Assembly: GCF_000148995.1 (NCBI RefSeq)
Contig: NZ_GL538354.1
Location: 1 to 61,070, forward strand
Direction of reading: 5' to 3'
DNA: 61,070 bases
Origin: Listeria grayi DSM 20601
GTDB taxonomy: Bacteria; Bacillota; Bacilli; Lactobacillales; Listeriaceae
This document shows positions 19,561 to 27,423 of this stretch, piece after piece. The first letter of the stretch is position 1. Every line of letters starts with the position of its first letter. Below the pieces are notes generated by a model, which saw nothing but the letters and a program-made list of their open reading frames with translations, ran no database searches and had not been told where the DNA came from. The position numbers were made by a program, and so were the translations under genes.

Positions 19561-22548
19561 TTGGCAGAAGCAAAGTTTGAAGCAGCTTTGATCAAAAAAC
19601 TAGAAGCTGAAGGTTGGACGTATCGAAAAGATCTGTCTAATGTCAGTATAAAAAGAATTGAGAGCCATTGGCGGGAAGTTTTAAATGAAACGAATGCTCA
19701 CAAGTTAAATGGTACACCATTATCTGATATCGAATTTGGATTGCTCTTACAAGAATTACAACGGATTCGTACACCTTATGATGCACAACTTCTATTAGTC
19801 GGAGCTGGTGGAGTGGGCTCGATTCCTGTAACTCGTGATGATGGGTCGAGTTTGGAAGTTGAGATTTTCTACGAAGATGATGTGGCGGGGGGACGCTCTC
19901 GTTACGAAGTAGTCAGTCAAATAACATTTGATGAGTTGCCTAAAGGATTGACAACAAAGCGTATTATCGATCTTGCCCTACTTATAAATGGAATTCCAGT
20001 TTGTCATATTGAAGAAAAAGATGAACATTTGCAAAATCAATGGCGGGCTTTTGAACAACTCAAGGGTTATCATGGGGATGGATTATATCAGGGACTGTTT
20101 TCCTTTGTTCAGGTACAATTTATTTTAAGTCAACACTCGGCACATTATTTTGCTAGGCCAAATGCACTTGAGCACTATAATAAGAGCTTTGTCTTTGGCT
20201 GGCGAGATGAACATAACAGAGATATAACAGACGCATTTGAGTTTGTACACCAAGTGATGGGGATTCCTGCATTACATCGGTTGATTACTGTTAATATGAT
20301 ACCAGATGCTTCAAATGACAATTTGATGGTTATGAGGAGTTATCAGATTCAAGCTACACGTCAAATTTTACAACGAATGAAAGAGATGGAAGCCAGTGGA
20401 CTTATCCAAAAAGAGGGTGGATACATTTGGCATACTACTGGTTCAGGGAAAACAGTTACATCTTTTAAAGTAGCACAACTATTAGCATCTGCCCCAAGAA
20501 TTCGAAATGTGTTGTTCATTGTGGATCGGGTCGATCTTATTGATCAAACACTGGAAAATTTTAAAGACTTTGCTTATATCCATTTTAAAAAGCGTATAAA
20601 AAAAGTCAATGGGTATGAACTTAAACGTGAGTTAAAACATAAAGGTGCCTCACAAATCTTATTGATTTCTGTGCAAGGGCTAACAAAAGCAGTTAAAAAC
20701 GGTTTAGTAAATGACGATTGGAACGTTATTATTATGGATGAAGCGCATCGAAGTGCAAGCGGTGAATCGGTCCAATTAATAAAAAAAGCCTTCAAAAAAA
20801 CAAGTTGGTTCGGTTTCACTGGAACGCCGAACTTTTATAGCGATGAAATAAACGACATTAAAACGACACGTGAAATTTCCACTCATGATATTTTCGGCAA
20901 AAGACTGCATACATACTCTATAAAAGATGCAATCGGTGATGGAAACGTTTTAGGATTTGATGTAACCTATTTCAAACCCCACTGGGTAATTGAAAATCCA
21001 ATAGATGATTTTACGGAAAAAGATTATGAAAAGGAAATCTATCAAAGTGATGTCTACCGACAAGAGGTCGTTCAAGATATCCTTGATAATTGGCAAAAAA
21101 CTTCGAGTGGTGTGTTAATTGCCGGTAGGCGTCAAGAAAATGCCTTTCAAGCGATGCTTGCAGTGTCAGGCAAACAAGCGGTTATTCATTATTACAACAT
21201 ACTCAAAGAGAAGGCACCCCATCTTAATGTTGCTATGACCTTTTCTCGTGATGAGTCTAATGAGTATGGTACGAAAGAACAAAATGAAGCATTAAAAAAA
21301 GCAATCAAAGACTATACTGAAAAATATAATGTTCCGAGTATTTTGGACGCGAAGGATCCTGCTCGTGCATATATGTTAGACATTACCAAGCGACTTGCTC
21401 GTAAAAAGCCTTATAATCAAGGGAATGAAGAAGATCGACTGGATCTCGTGATTGTTTCCGATCAATTACTGACAGGTTTTGACTCTAAGTATATTAACAT
21501 GATCTATATGGATAAAATGCTAAAAGAAGGCATGTTGATTCAAGCAATGTCCCGTACAAATCGAACGTTTGACCGGAATAGCAAACCGCATGGAAAAGTT
21601 CGCTTTTATCGGCAAGGGGATGAGATGCAAGCATTTGTAGAAAATGCCTTGCTTATCTATACTAAAGGCGGGAATGATACGCTTCAAGAAGCTGAAAAAG
21701 ATATAGCGGAGCAAGAACCGAAAGATTTAGAAAATGATGATATACTGGCTAAGCCTCAAAGCCATCAAATTTTGGATTTAGAAGAGGCTGTGATCAGGTT
21801 AAAAGAGCTTGCTGGAGCCGACTTTAGTCAAATACCGCGTGGAGATAATGATTTGAAAGAGTTCGTGAATCTGGGACTTTCCACTCAAAATAAAATTCAA
21901 AGACTCGTGCAACAAGGTTATGAACTTGGAAGCGAGATTGAGGAACTAGATTCAAGCCATCAGCCAACTGGGGAAATGGTTCGTTTGGATGTTTCGAGTA
22001 TCGAAGAATTTGGCGCATTACAGGCCCGTTTAAATGATGCTCGAGAAAAATTGCCAGAAAAGGAACGCCCTGATTTGACTGAAATAAAGGTAGGCATTCA
22101 GTTATATAGTCACCAAATTATTGATTATGACATGTTAGTAGGACTTCTAAATGCATTTATCGATGACAAAAGTGCAACGAACAAAGCGGCGATCGAAAAA
22201 CATATTACACCAATGGAGGAAGAAAGTCGGCAAGAAATCAATGAAATTTTGGATGATATCGAGTCTGGCGAAATCACCAAACATTTTACAACCGAGTCCC
22301 TTCAAAATATGCGGAAGAAATATCGTACGGAACGACGCGAACTTAAGATTCGCCGATGGGCGGCCAATCAAAATGTCAATAGCAATCGAATAATAGAGGC
22401 TTATGATGCCTATCTCCCTGGGCAAACGCTTATAGAGAATCCGCAGCTTGCTGATATCGTTAGAACGATCGAAAAAGAAGAAGATATCGGTTTCTTTGAG
22501 GCGGCGGAATTTGAAGATGCCCTACTGGCCTTTTTTGAAACATTTTAA
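19561..22548 (+). CDS. hsdR: Type I restriction enzyme, R subunit
   Basis: 995 residues from TTG 19561, preceded by GAAAGGAAGG. N-terminal HSDR_N nuclease domain (PD-(D/E)xK type, with the IEEKDEH segment), then an SF2 motor: Walker A HTTGSGKT (291-298), DEAH (393-396), FTGTPNF (motif III), and helical C-terminus. Cuts DNA after translocation when the HsdS site is unmethylated. A TATAAT at 19445-19450 may be the promoter. First gene of hsdRMS. Confidence 0.96.
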   Translation: MAEAKFEAALIKKLEAEGWTYRKDLSNVSIKRIESHWREVLNETNAHKLNGTPLSDIEFGLLLQELQRIRTPYDAQLLLVGAGGVGSIPVTRDDGSSLEVEIFYEDDVAGGRSRYEVVSQITFDELPKGLTTKRIIDLALLINGIPVCHIEEKDEHLQNQWRAFEQLKGYHGDGLYQGLFSFVQVQFILSQHSAHYFARPNALEHYNKSFVFGWRDEHNRDITDAFEFVHQVMGIPALHRLITVNMIPDASNDNLMVMRSYQIQATRQILQRMKEMEASGLIQKEGGYIWHTTGSGKTVTSFKVAQLLASAPRIRNVLFIVDRVDLIDQTLENFKDFAYIHFKKRIKKVNGYELKRELKHKGASQILLISVQGLTKAVKNGLVNDDWNVIIMDEAHRSASGESVQLIKKAFKKTSWFGFTGTPNFYSDEINDIKTTREISTHDIFGKRLHTYSIKDAIGDGNVLGFDVTYFKPHWVIENPIDDFTEKDYEKEIYQSDVYRQEVVQDILDNWQKTSSGVLIAGRRQENAFQAMLAVSGKQAVIHYYNILKEKAPHLNVAMTFSRDESNEYGTKEQNEALKKAIKDYTEKYNVPSILDAKDPARAYMLDITKRLARKKPYNQGNEEDRLDLVIVSDQLLTGFDSKYINMIYMDKMLKEGMLIQAMSRTNRTFDRNSKPHGKVRFYRQGDEMQAFVENALLIYTKGGNDTLQEAEKDIAEQEPKDLENDDILAKPQSHQILDLEEAVIRLKELAGADFSQIPRGDNDLKEFVNLGLSTQNKIQRLVQQGYELGSEIEELDSSHQPTGEMVRLDVSSIEEFGALQARLNDAREKLPEKERPDLTEIKVGIQLYSHQIIDYDMLVGLLNAFIDDKSATNKAAIEKHITPMEEESRQEINEILDDIESGEITKHFTTESLQNMRKKYRTERRELKIRRWAANQNVNSNRIIEAYDAYLPGQTLIENPQLADIVRTIEKEEDIGFFEAAEFEDALLAFFETF

Positions 22549-22581
22549 TAGCTTACTTTATTAGAAAGAAGGAAAACATAC

Positions 22582-24177
22582 ATGGCATTATCTAATGAAC
22601 AACAAAATAAAATGTGGGCAATGCTCAATCAAACGCGAGGGCAAATTGGTTTAACAGCCTACAAAGATTATATTTTCGGTATTTTATTTTATAAATATCT
22701 TTCCGAAAAAGCTACTCAATGGTTAGAGAGTGTCTTGCGAGGAGAATCATGGGAAAGTATTTATTCACAAGATCCTGCTAGAAGCTTAGATTATATGAAA
22801 AAGAACCTAGGCTATGCGATACGACCAAATAATTTCTTTTCAGATTGGAAAAAAGCCATTGAAGAAGATCAATTTAATATTGGTTTAATGACGGATACAT
22901 TTGGACATTTTAACCAGCAAATCGCTTTTGAAGCAAAAAGTGATTTCGAGGGGATTTTTGATGGCATGCGTTTTGATAGTGCAGACTTAGGCGCCAATGC
23001 GCAAGCCCGAGCTAGCGTAATGATTTCTATGATTGAAGTATTATCTGCCCCGGAATTTGATTTATCTGGTGGAGATGATGCGATTTCAGATATCTATGAA
23101 TATTTAGTGGCTAAATTTGCTACTGTCTTAGCATCTGACATGGGACAGTATTATACACCAAAAGAAATTTCCGATGTAATGGCTCAAATTTTAACTTTTG
23201 GAAGAGAAGAGGCAGAACACTTCTCTATTTATGATCCGACTGTCGGATCAGGATCGTTGCTGTTAACAACTGCTAGTTATATGAAGAACTCGCATAAGCG
23301 GGGAATGATCAAATACTTTGGTCAAGAAAAAGATGCGACGCCTTATCGTTTATCCAGAATGAACTTAATGATGCATGGTGTGGAATATAATGATGTTAGT
23401 ATCAATCATGCCGATACGCTTAAAAGCGATTGGCCAGATGGTGTTGTTGAAGGAAAAGATAACCCACGTATGTTTGATGCTGTTATGGCAAATCCTCCCT
23501 ATTCCGCTCATTGGAATAATAAAGATCGTGAGGATGATCCGCGCTGGCGCGAATACGGAGTTGCACCGAAAACAAAAGCGGATTATGCATTCTTGTTACA
23601 TTGTCTATATCACTTGGAAGATAATGGTAGAATGGCGATTATTCTACCACATGGTGTTCTTTTCAGAGGGGCAGCGGAAGGGCGTATTCGTAAAGCGTTA
23701 ATTGATAAACATCAGATTGAAGCAGTCATTGGATTTCCGGATAAATTATTCTTAAACACATCCATTCCTGTTTGTGTGTTGATTTTAAGAAAGAATCGTG
23801 TGGAATCAGATGTTTTGTTTATTGATGCAAGTAAGGACTTTGAGAAGATGAAAAACCAGAAACGGCTGCGACCAGAAGATGTAGCGAAGATCGTGGATAC
23901 TGTGGTTCATCGCAAAGAAATGGAGAAGTACGCTCATATAGCAACGTTAGATGAAATTAAAGAGAATGACTATAACTTGAATATTCCACGGTATGTAGAC
24001 ACTTTTGAAGAAGAAGAACCAATCGATATTGTTGAAGTAAGTCAAGAAATCACTAAAATCAATGGCGAAATTAAGCAAGCAGAATCTGAATTTCTTTCTA
24101 TGCTAGACGAATTGGCGGTAACTCCGGAAACAAAAGATTTAATAGAGGCAGCAAAAGGAGTGTTCCGTAGTGAGTGA
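22582..24177 (+). CDS. hsdM: Type I DNA methyltransferase, M subunit
   Basis: 531 residues. HsdM N-terminal helical domain, then N6-adenine methyltransferase with motif I DPTVGSGS (218-225) and motif IV NPPY (304-307). With HsdS it methylates adenine in the bipartite target. Starts 33 bp after hsdR and overlaps hsdS by 8 bp. Confidence 0.97.
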   Translation: MALSNEQQNKMWAMLNQTRGQIGLTAYKDYIFGILFYKYLSEKATQWLESVLRGESWESIYSQDPARSLDYMKKNLGYAIRPNNFFSDWKKAIEEDQFNIGLMTDTFGHFNQQIAFEAKSDFEGIFDGMRFDSADLGANAQARASVMISMIEVLSAPEFDLSGGDDAISDIYEYLVAKFATVLASDMGQYYTPKEISDVMAQILTFGREEAEHFSIYDPTVGSGSLLLTTASYMKNSHKRGMIKYFGQEKDATPYRLSRMNLMMHGVEYNDVSINHADTLKSDWPDGVVEGKDNPRMFDAVMANPPYSAHWNNKDREDDPRWREYGVAPKTKADYAFLLHCLYHLEDNGRMAIILPHGVLFRGAAEGRIRKALIDKHQIEAVIGFPDKLFLNTSIPVCVLILRKNRVESDVLFIDASKDFEKMKNQKRLRPEDVAKIVDTVVHRKEMEKYAHIATLDEIKENDYNLNIPRYVDTFEEEEPIDIVEVSQEITKINGEIKQAESEFLSMLDELAVTPETKDLIEAAKGVFRSE

Positions 24178-25300
24178 GAAAAGGGTTCCGGATTTGCGGT
24201 TTAAGGGGTTTAGTGACGATTGGGAAGAGCGTAAGTTTGCTGATTTTATTGATGTTAAGTCTGGAAAAGACTACAAACATCTGAATTCGGGACCAATACC
24301 TGTCTATGGAACTGGTGGATATATGCTAAGTGTAGATAGAGCGCTATCAGATATAGATGCCATTGGAATCGGAAGGAAAGGGACAATTGATAAGCCTTAT
24401 TTATTAAAAGCGCCTTTTTGGACTGTCGATACCTTGTTTTACGCTGTTCCTAAACAAAATATTGACCTTCAATTTTCACTATCTATTTTTAAAAAAATAA
24501 ATTGGAAAAAATTTGATGAATCTACTGGTGTACCTAGTTTATCGAAAACTGTAATTAATAGTGTGGGTGCTTTTGTTCCCAGTTATGAAGAACAACAAAA
24601 AATAGGTTCATTCTTCAAACAATTAGACGAGACTATCGCTCTTCATCAGCGAAAATTGGAGCTGATAAAGCAGTTGAAACAAGGGTTTTTGCAGCAGATG
24701 TTTGTGCGTGAAGACGAGAAGGGGCCGGTATTGAGATTTGCTGATTTTGAGAGTGAATGGGAACAGCGTAAGTTGGGGGCGTTGGGTTCAGTTGTCATGA
24801 ATAAACGCATTTTTAAAGAACAAACATCTGATGATGGTGATGTTCCATTTTACAAAATTGGAACATTTGGAAGTGAACCAGATGCTTATATTTCTTATGA
24901 ATTATTTCTAGAATATAAAGAAAAATATCCTTATCCTGAAATAGGGGATATTTTACTTTCTGCTTCTGGAAGTATTGGAAGATCGGTAGTATATGAAGGG
25001 AAAGACGAATATTTTCAAGATAGTAACATTATTTGGTTAAAGCATGATGAACGATTAGATAATAAATTTTTGAAGCAATTTTATTTGATTGTAAAATGGC
25101 AAGGTCTTGAAGGTAGTACAATAAAACGATTATATAATAAAAATATTCTTGATACGAATATTTTTTTGCCTTCGCCTACTGAACAAGGCAAAATTGGATG
25201 CTTTTTTGAGAAACTCGACACCATCATCGCTCTTCATCACAATAAGCTAGAACAATTACAGTCCTTAAAAAAAGGTTATTTAAAAGCTTTATTCATCTAA
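24170..25300 (+). CDS. hsdS: Type I specificity subunit (expressed copy, two TRDs)
   Basis: 376 residues, GTG start inside hsdM. TRD1 (about 18-140) begins at WEERKFA; conserved helix 1 (about 141-178, QKIGSFFKQLDETIALHQRKLE); TRD2 begins at WEQRKLG (residue 197); conserved helix 2 closes the protein (LHHNKLEQLQSLKKGYLKALFI region). Each TRD reads half of the target. The 21-bp repeat at 24757-24777 at the start of TRD2 is repeated inverted in the silent cassette at 26875-26895, so the second half is expected to be exchangeable. Confidence 0.95.
   Translation: MSEKRVPDLRFKGFSDDWEERKFADFIDVKSGKDYKHLNSGPIPVYGTGGYMLSVDRALSDIDAIGIGRKGTIDKPYLLKAPFWTVDTLFYAVPKQNIDLQFSLSIFKKINWKKFDESTGVPSLSKTVINSVGAFVPSYEEQQKIGSFFKQLDETIALHQRKLELIKQLKQGFLQQMFVREDEKGPVLRFADFESEWEQRKLGALGSVVMNKRIFKEQTSDDGDVPFYKIGTFGSEPDAYISYELFLEYKEKYPYPEIGDILLSASGSIGRSVVYEGKDEYFQDSNIIWLKHDERLDNKFLKQFYLIVKWQGLEGSTIKRLYNKNILDTNIFLPSPTEQGKIGCFFEKLDTIIALHHNKLEQLQSLKKGYLKALFI
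24757..24777 (+). repeat. Inverted repeat IR-L at the start of hsdS TRD2
   Basis: 21 bp: A followed by TGGGAACAGCGTAAGTTGGG. The reverse complement lies at 26875-26895. Both copies encode WEQRKLG in frame. Predicted recombination site. Confidence 0.9.
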
Positions 25301-25318
25301 AATAATTAAACCAAAATA

Positions 25319-25358
25319 AAGGCCATGAAAAATCGGTACATCATTTTTCATGGCCTCT
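25319..25358. terminator. Bidirectional terminator between hsdS and the recombinase gene
   Basis: GGCCATGAAAAAT (25321-25333) pairs with ATTTTTCATGGCC (25343-25355), T-rich on both exits. It stops both the hsd transcript and the opposing recombinase transcript. Confidence 0.85.
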
Positions 25359-25369
25359 TTCCTAACTAC

Positions 25370-26299
25370 CTACATCAACATCGCCAAATGTCTCATAATC
25401 TTATCATTATCCTGATTCTCCAACTCCTGAATAATATGCAGATATGTTTCTTGAGTGGTAGTCATACTCGAATGTCCTAATCTTGTTGCCACGCTTGCAA
25501 TAGAAACTCCCGCAAAAAGAAGTAGAGAGGCATGCGTATGACGCAATCCATGTATGGTAATGATTGGAATACCTGCTTCCACACACAAAGTTTTCAACCG
25601 ATTATTTACTGTCGAATTAAATACTCTACTTTTAACAAAAATCGGTTTATCTGGATCGATTTCCTTGATCAATTGCGAAAACTGCATCGCTGTCTGCCAA
25701 TCGATTTGAATTTTACGCTTAGAAGAATTATTCTTAGTAGGTTGAAATTCACCAATCGTTCCTTTATAATTCCATGTTTTACTCACAGCTAATTTCTGCT
25801 TTGAAAAGTCAAAGTCATTAGGGGTTAAAGCAAGTGCTTCTGAAAAGCGTAAGCCGGTTTTAGCTACCAATAAAATAAACCAGTCCCAATTGATTTCGTT
25901 AGTAAGCTTTAATTGCTTTAACATTGCTTGCACTTCAAATTGATTTAAAAATTTGGGTTTCTTTTCTCTCGCTTTTCGCCCTTTAATAATAATTTTTCTA
26001 GTTGGATTTTTAGCTATCAATCCTTCATCCACTGCATCTAGGATGGATCCTTTTAATTGATGATGAAAATCCATCGTTGTCTGCTTTTCATGAGTCAATG
26101 CGTAATCATTTAATAATTTTTGATAACTTTTTCTGTCTAAACTACCAATTTTTAGTTGTGGCGCTAATTCTTCAAGACGTTGATGTGTCATATAATATTT
26201 TTGAAGCGTAACATCTCGAACGGCCCCTACTTTATACAACTCAATCCATTCTTCGAAATAAGTACAAAATAATTGCTCTGCTTTTTTCTTTCTTACCAA
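25370..26299 (-). CDS. Tyrosine recombinase, probable hsdS invertase
   Basis: 309 residues from TTG 26299, preceded by TAGGAGG with 8-bp spacing. N-terminal SAM-like core-binding domain (about 8-90) and phage-integrase catalytic domain with Arg151 (TGLRFSEAL), His250/Arg253 (HGLRHTHAS), His276 (LGHSS) and nucleophile Tyr286 (ETYLHI): all catalytic residues present. No phage genes or att duplications are nearby. Its place between two inverted hsdS parts is that of the CreX/PsrA-type recombinases that shuffle hsdS genes in Streptococcus and lactobacilli. Main alternative: remnant of an integrated element. Confidence 0.92.
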   Translation of the reverse strand: MVRKKKAEQLFCTYFEEWIELYKVGAVRDVTLQKYYMTHQRLEELAPQLKIGSLDRKSYQKLLNDYALTHEKQTTMDFHHQLKGSILDAVDEGLIAKNPTRKIIIKGRKAREKKPKFLNQFEVQAMLKQLKLTNEINWDWFILLVAKTGLRFSEALALTPNDFDFSKQKLAVSKTWNYKGTIGEFQPTKNNSSKRKIQIDWQTAMQFSQLIKEIDPDKPIFVKSRVFNSTVNNRLKTLCVEAGIPIITIHGLRHTHASLLLFAGVSIASVATRLGHSSMTTTQETYLHIIQELENQDNDKIMRHLAMLM

Positions 26300-26322
26300 A
26301 ATAAAAACCTCCTAATAATTTT

Positions 26323-26339
26323 TGATGTTTATAACATCA
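26323..26339. promoter_or_regulatory. Palindrome upstream of the recombinase gene
   Basis: TGATGTT-TAT-AACATCA, a perfect 7-bp inverted repeat centred about 32 bp before the TTG start and overlapping a TATAAA-like -10 on the minus strand. Candidate operator for control of the recombinase. Confidence 0.4.
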
Positions 26340-26378
26340 TTTCTATTATTGGGAAGTTTTTAATTATTGAAAAGTATT

Positions 26379-26924
26379 TTAAATGAATAAGTTTTTTAAG
26401 TAGGCTTTTTTAAGAGTAGTCAGTTTTTCTATTTTAGAATGGTGAAGAGTGATGGTGTTGTCGAGTTGTTGGAAAAAGGTACCGATTTTTTTTTGCTCTA
26501 AAAAAGTAGGTATTTTAACAGGTAATTTCATCAATGTATTAGAAGTTAATTTTGCTCTACCTCCACCAACTAAAAACGGCTCAATATTAATAGATTTAAT
26601 TGCATTCATTAAAAATTTATTATCACTGACTCTGTCTATTCCTTGTATAACATGAGCATGATTATTAACCCAAATTTTTTCGTTTACATATTGGACGGGA
26701 TAATTTATTAGATCATTAGCTCCATCTTCTGCTATCAATACATATTCACCTTTATGAGTAAATCCTTCAACATAATCTTGTATTCCATTAGCACCATAAT
26801 AAGGAGTTGTCCCTGCTATTCTATCTGATGCAGTAACTGGAATTCTTAAATTATCAAAACGGTTAGCAATTTCTCCCAACTTACGCTGTTCCCATGCGTC
26901 AATTTCCCCGAAATTCAACTCCAT
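26379..26924 (-). CDS. Silent hsdS cassette: second half of a specificity subunit (TRD2')
   Basis: Homologous part starts at WEQRKLGEIANRF and runs through a different TRD to the conserved closing helix (LHHSKIEKLTTLKKAYLKNLFI region). It is only half of an HsdS and has no convincing ribosome site or promoter; ATG 26924 is the nearest start, while the frame stays open to 26990 without homology. The TRD differs from that of hsdS, and the 21-bp repeat at its beginning keeps frame, so after inversion the product would be a 367-residue HsdS. Best read as a storage cassette, not an independent gene. Confidence 0.85.
   Translation of the reverse strand: MELNFGEIDAWEQRKLGEIANRFDNLRIPVTASDRIAGTTPYYGANGIQDYVEGFTHKGEYVLIAEDGANDLINYPVQYVNEKIWVNNHAHVIQGIDRVSDNKFLMNAIKSINIEPFLVGGGRAKLTSNTLMKLPVKIPTFLEQKKIGTFFQQLDNTITLHHSKIEKLTTLKKAYLKNLFI
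26875..26895 (-). repeat. Inverted repeat IR-R in the silent hsdS cassette
   Basis: Reverse complement of 24757-24777, 21 of 21 bases identical. The flanking bases differ on both sides, so the identity is sharply bounded. Confidence 0.9.
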
Positions 26925-27227
26925 TACCGAAATTATATTCAAAAATAAGGTATAAGAAAGCAACGAATTGAGTGAAAAGTAGGAACACATCCCTCAGGAT
27001 AAAATAAAGGTATGGCGAACCTTATCTTTATTTAGAAGACACCACTCCATCTATTTTTGATAAAGTAGTGTAATATTTTCTATCTTTGATCTTCATGCTT
27101 CTACGTAGTGGGATTCTTATACCAATAACACATTCGAATTACCATATACCAATCTTTAACCCAAAATACCATTTCAAAAACCCCCCCCCATTTTTTGTTC
27201 CCAATTACTGAAACAAATACCCAAATC

Positions 27228-27242
27228 ATGAAAACGTTTTCT
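27228..27242. promoter_or_regulatory. Catabolite-responsive element (cre) for CcpA
   Basis: ATGAAAACGTTTTCT matches the consensus WTGNAANCGNWNNCW at every position. It lies over the -35 region of the promoter at 27262-27267, as in genes repressed by CcpA when glucose is present. Confidence 0.8.
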
Positions 27243-27261
27243 AAAAATCGAACTTTCCGCT

Positions 27262-27267
27262 TATAAT
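27262..27267 (+). promoter_or_regulatory. -10 box of the large secreted protein gene
   Basis: TATAAT with a weak -35 overlapping the cre site. The predicted start leaves a leader of about 150 nt that ends in GGGGAGG before ATG 27424. Confidence 0.6.
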
Positions 27268-27423
27268 ATACCCAGAATCACAAAAACAGCAGGGCGTGTG
27301 ATTCAATCCATTCCAGAGGGAGGAGAAACAACGGGATAGCTTGTGAGATGCGTATCAACCAACAGATTATACGAACAATTGGGGAAAGATGCAGTAATTA
27401 TTTTAACTTGGGGAGGTTAAAAA

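Larger units (their letters stand above)
24778..26874. mobile_element. Predicted invertible segment (hsdS second half, recombinase, silent cassette)
   Basis: 2097 bp bounded by the two 21-bp inverted repeats. It contains TRD2 of hsdS, a bidirectional terminator, the tyrosine recombinase and the silent TRD2' cassette. Inversion would swap the second specificity half in frame and place the recombinase in the direction of the hsd operon. Seen: repeats, frames, recombinase. Inferred: actual inversion. Confidence 0.75.
26925..27423. other. Intergenic region before the large secreted protein
   Basis: About 500 bp with no gene. It contains the end of non-homologous open frame behind the silent cassette, several TACCAA-type words, a C9 run at 27181-27189, a cre site, a promoter and a leader of about 150 nt with an 8-bp hairpin (27275-27304). 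It is probably the junction between the hsd locus and the older chromosome. Confidence 0.7.

Noticed and set aside
25370-26299. Recombinase as a prophage integrase
   Set aside because: No phage genes, tRNA target or direct att repeats nearby, while the inverted hsdS repeats explain its presence.
26925-26990. N-terminal extension of the silent hsdS frame
   Set aside because: The residues have no HsdS similarity and no ribosome site; it is a chance open frame upstream of the cassette.
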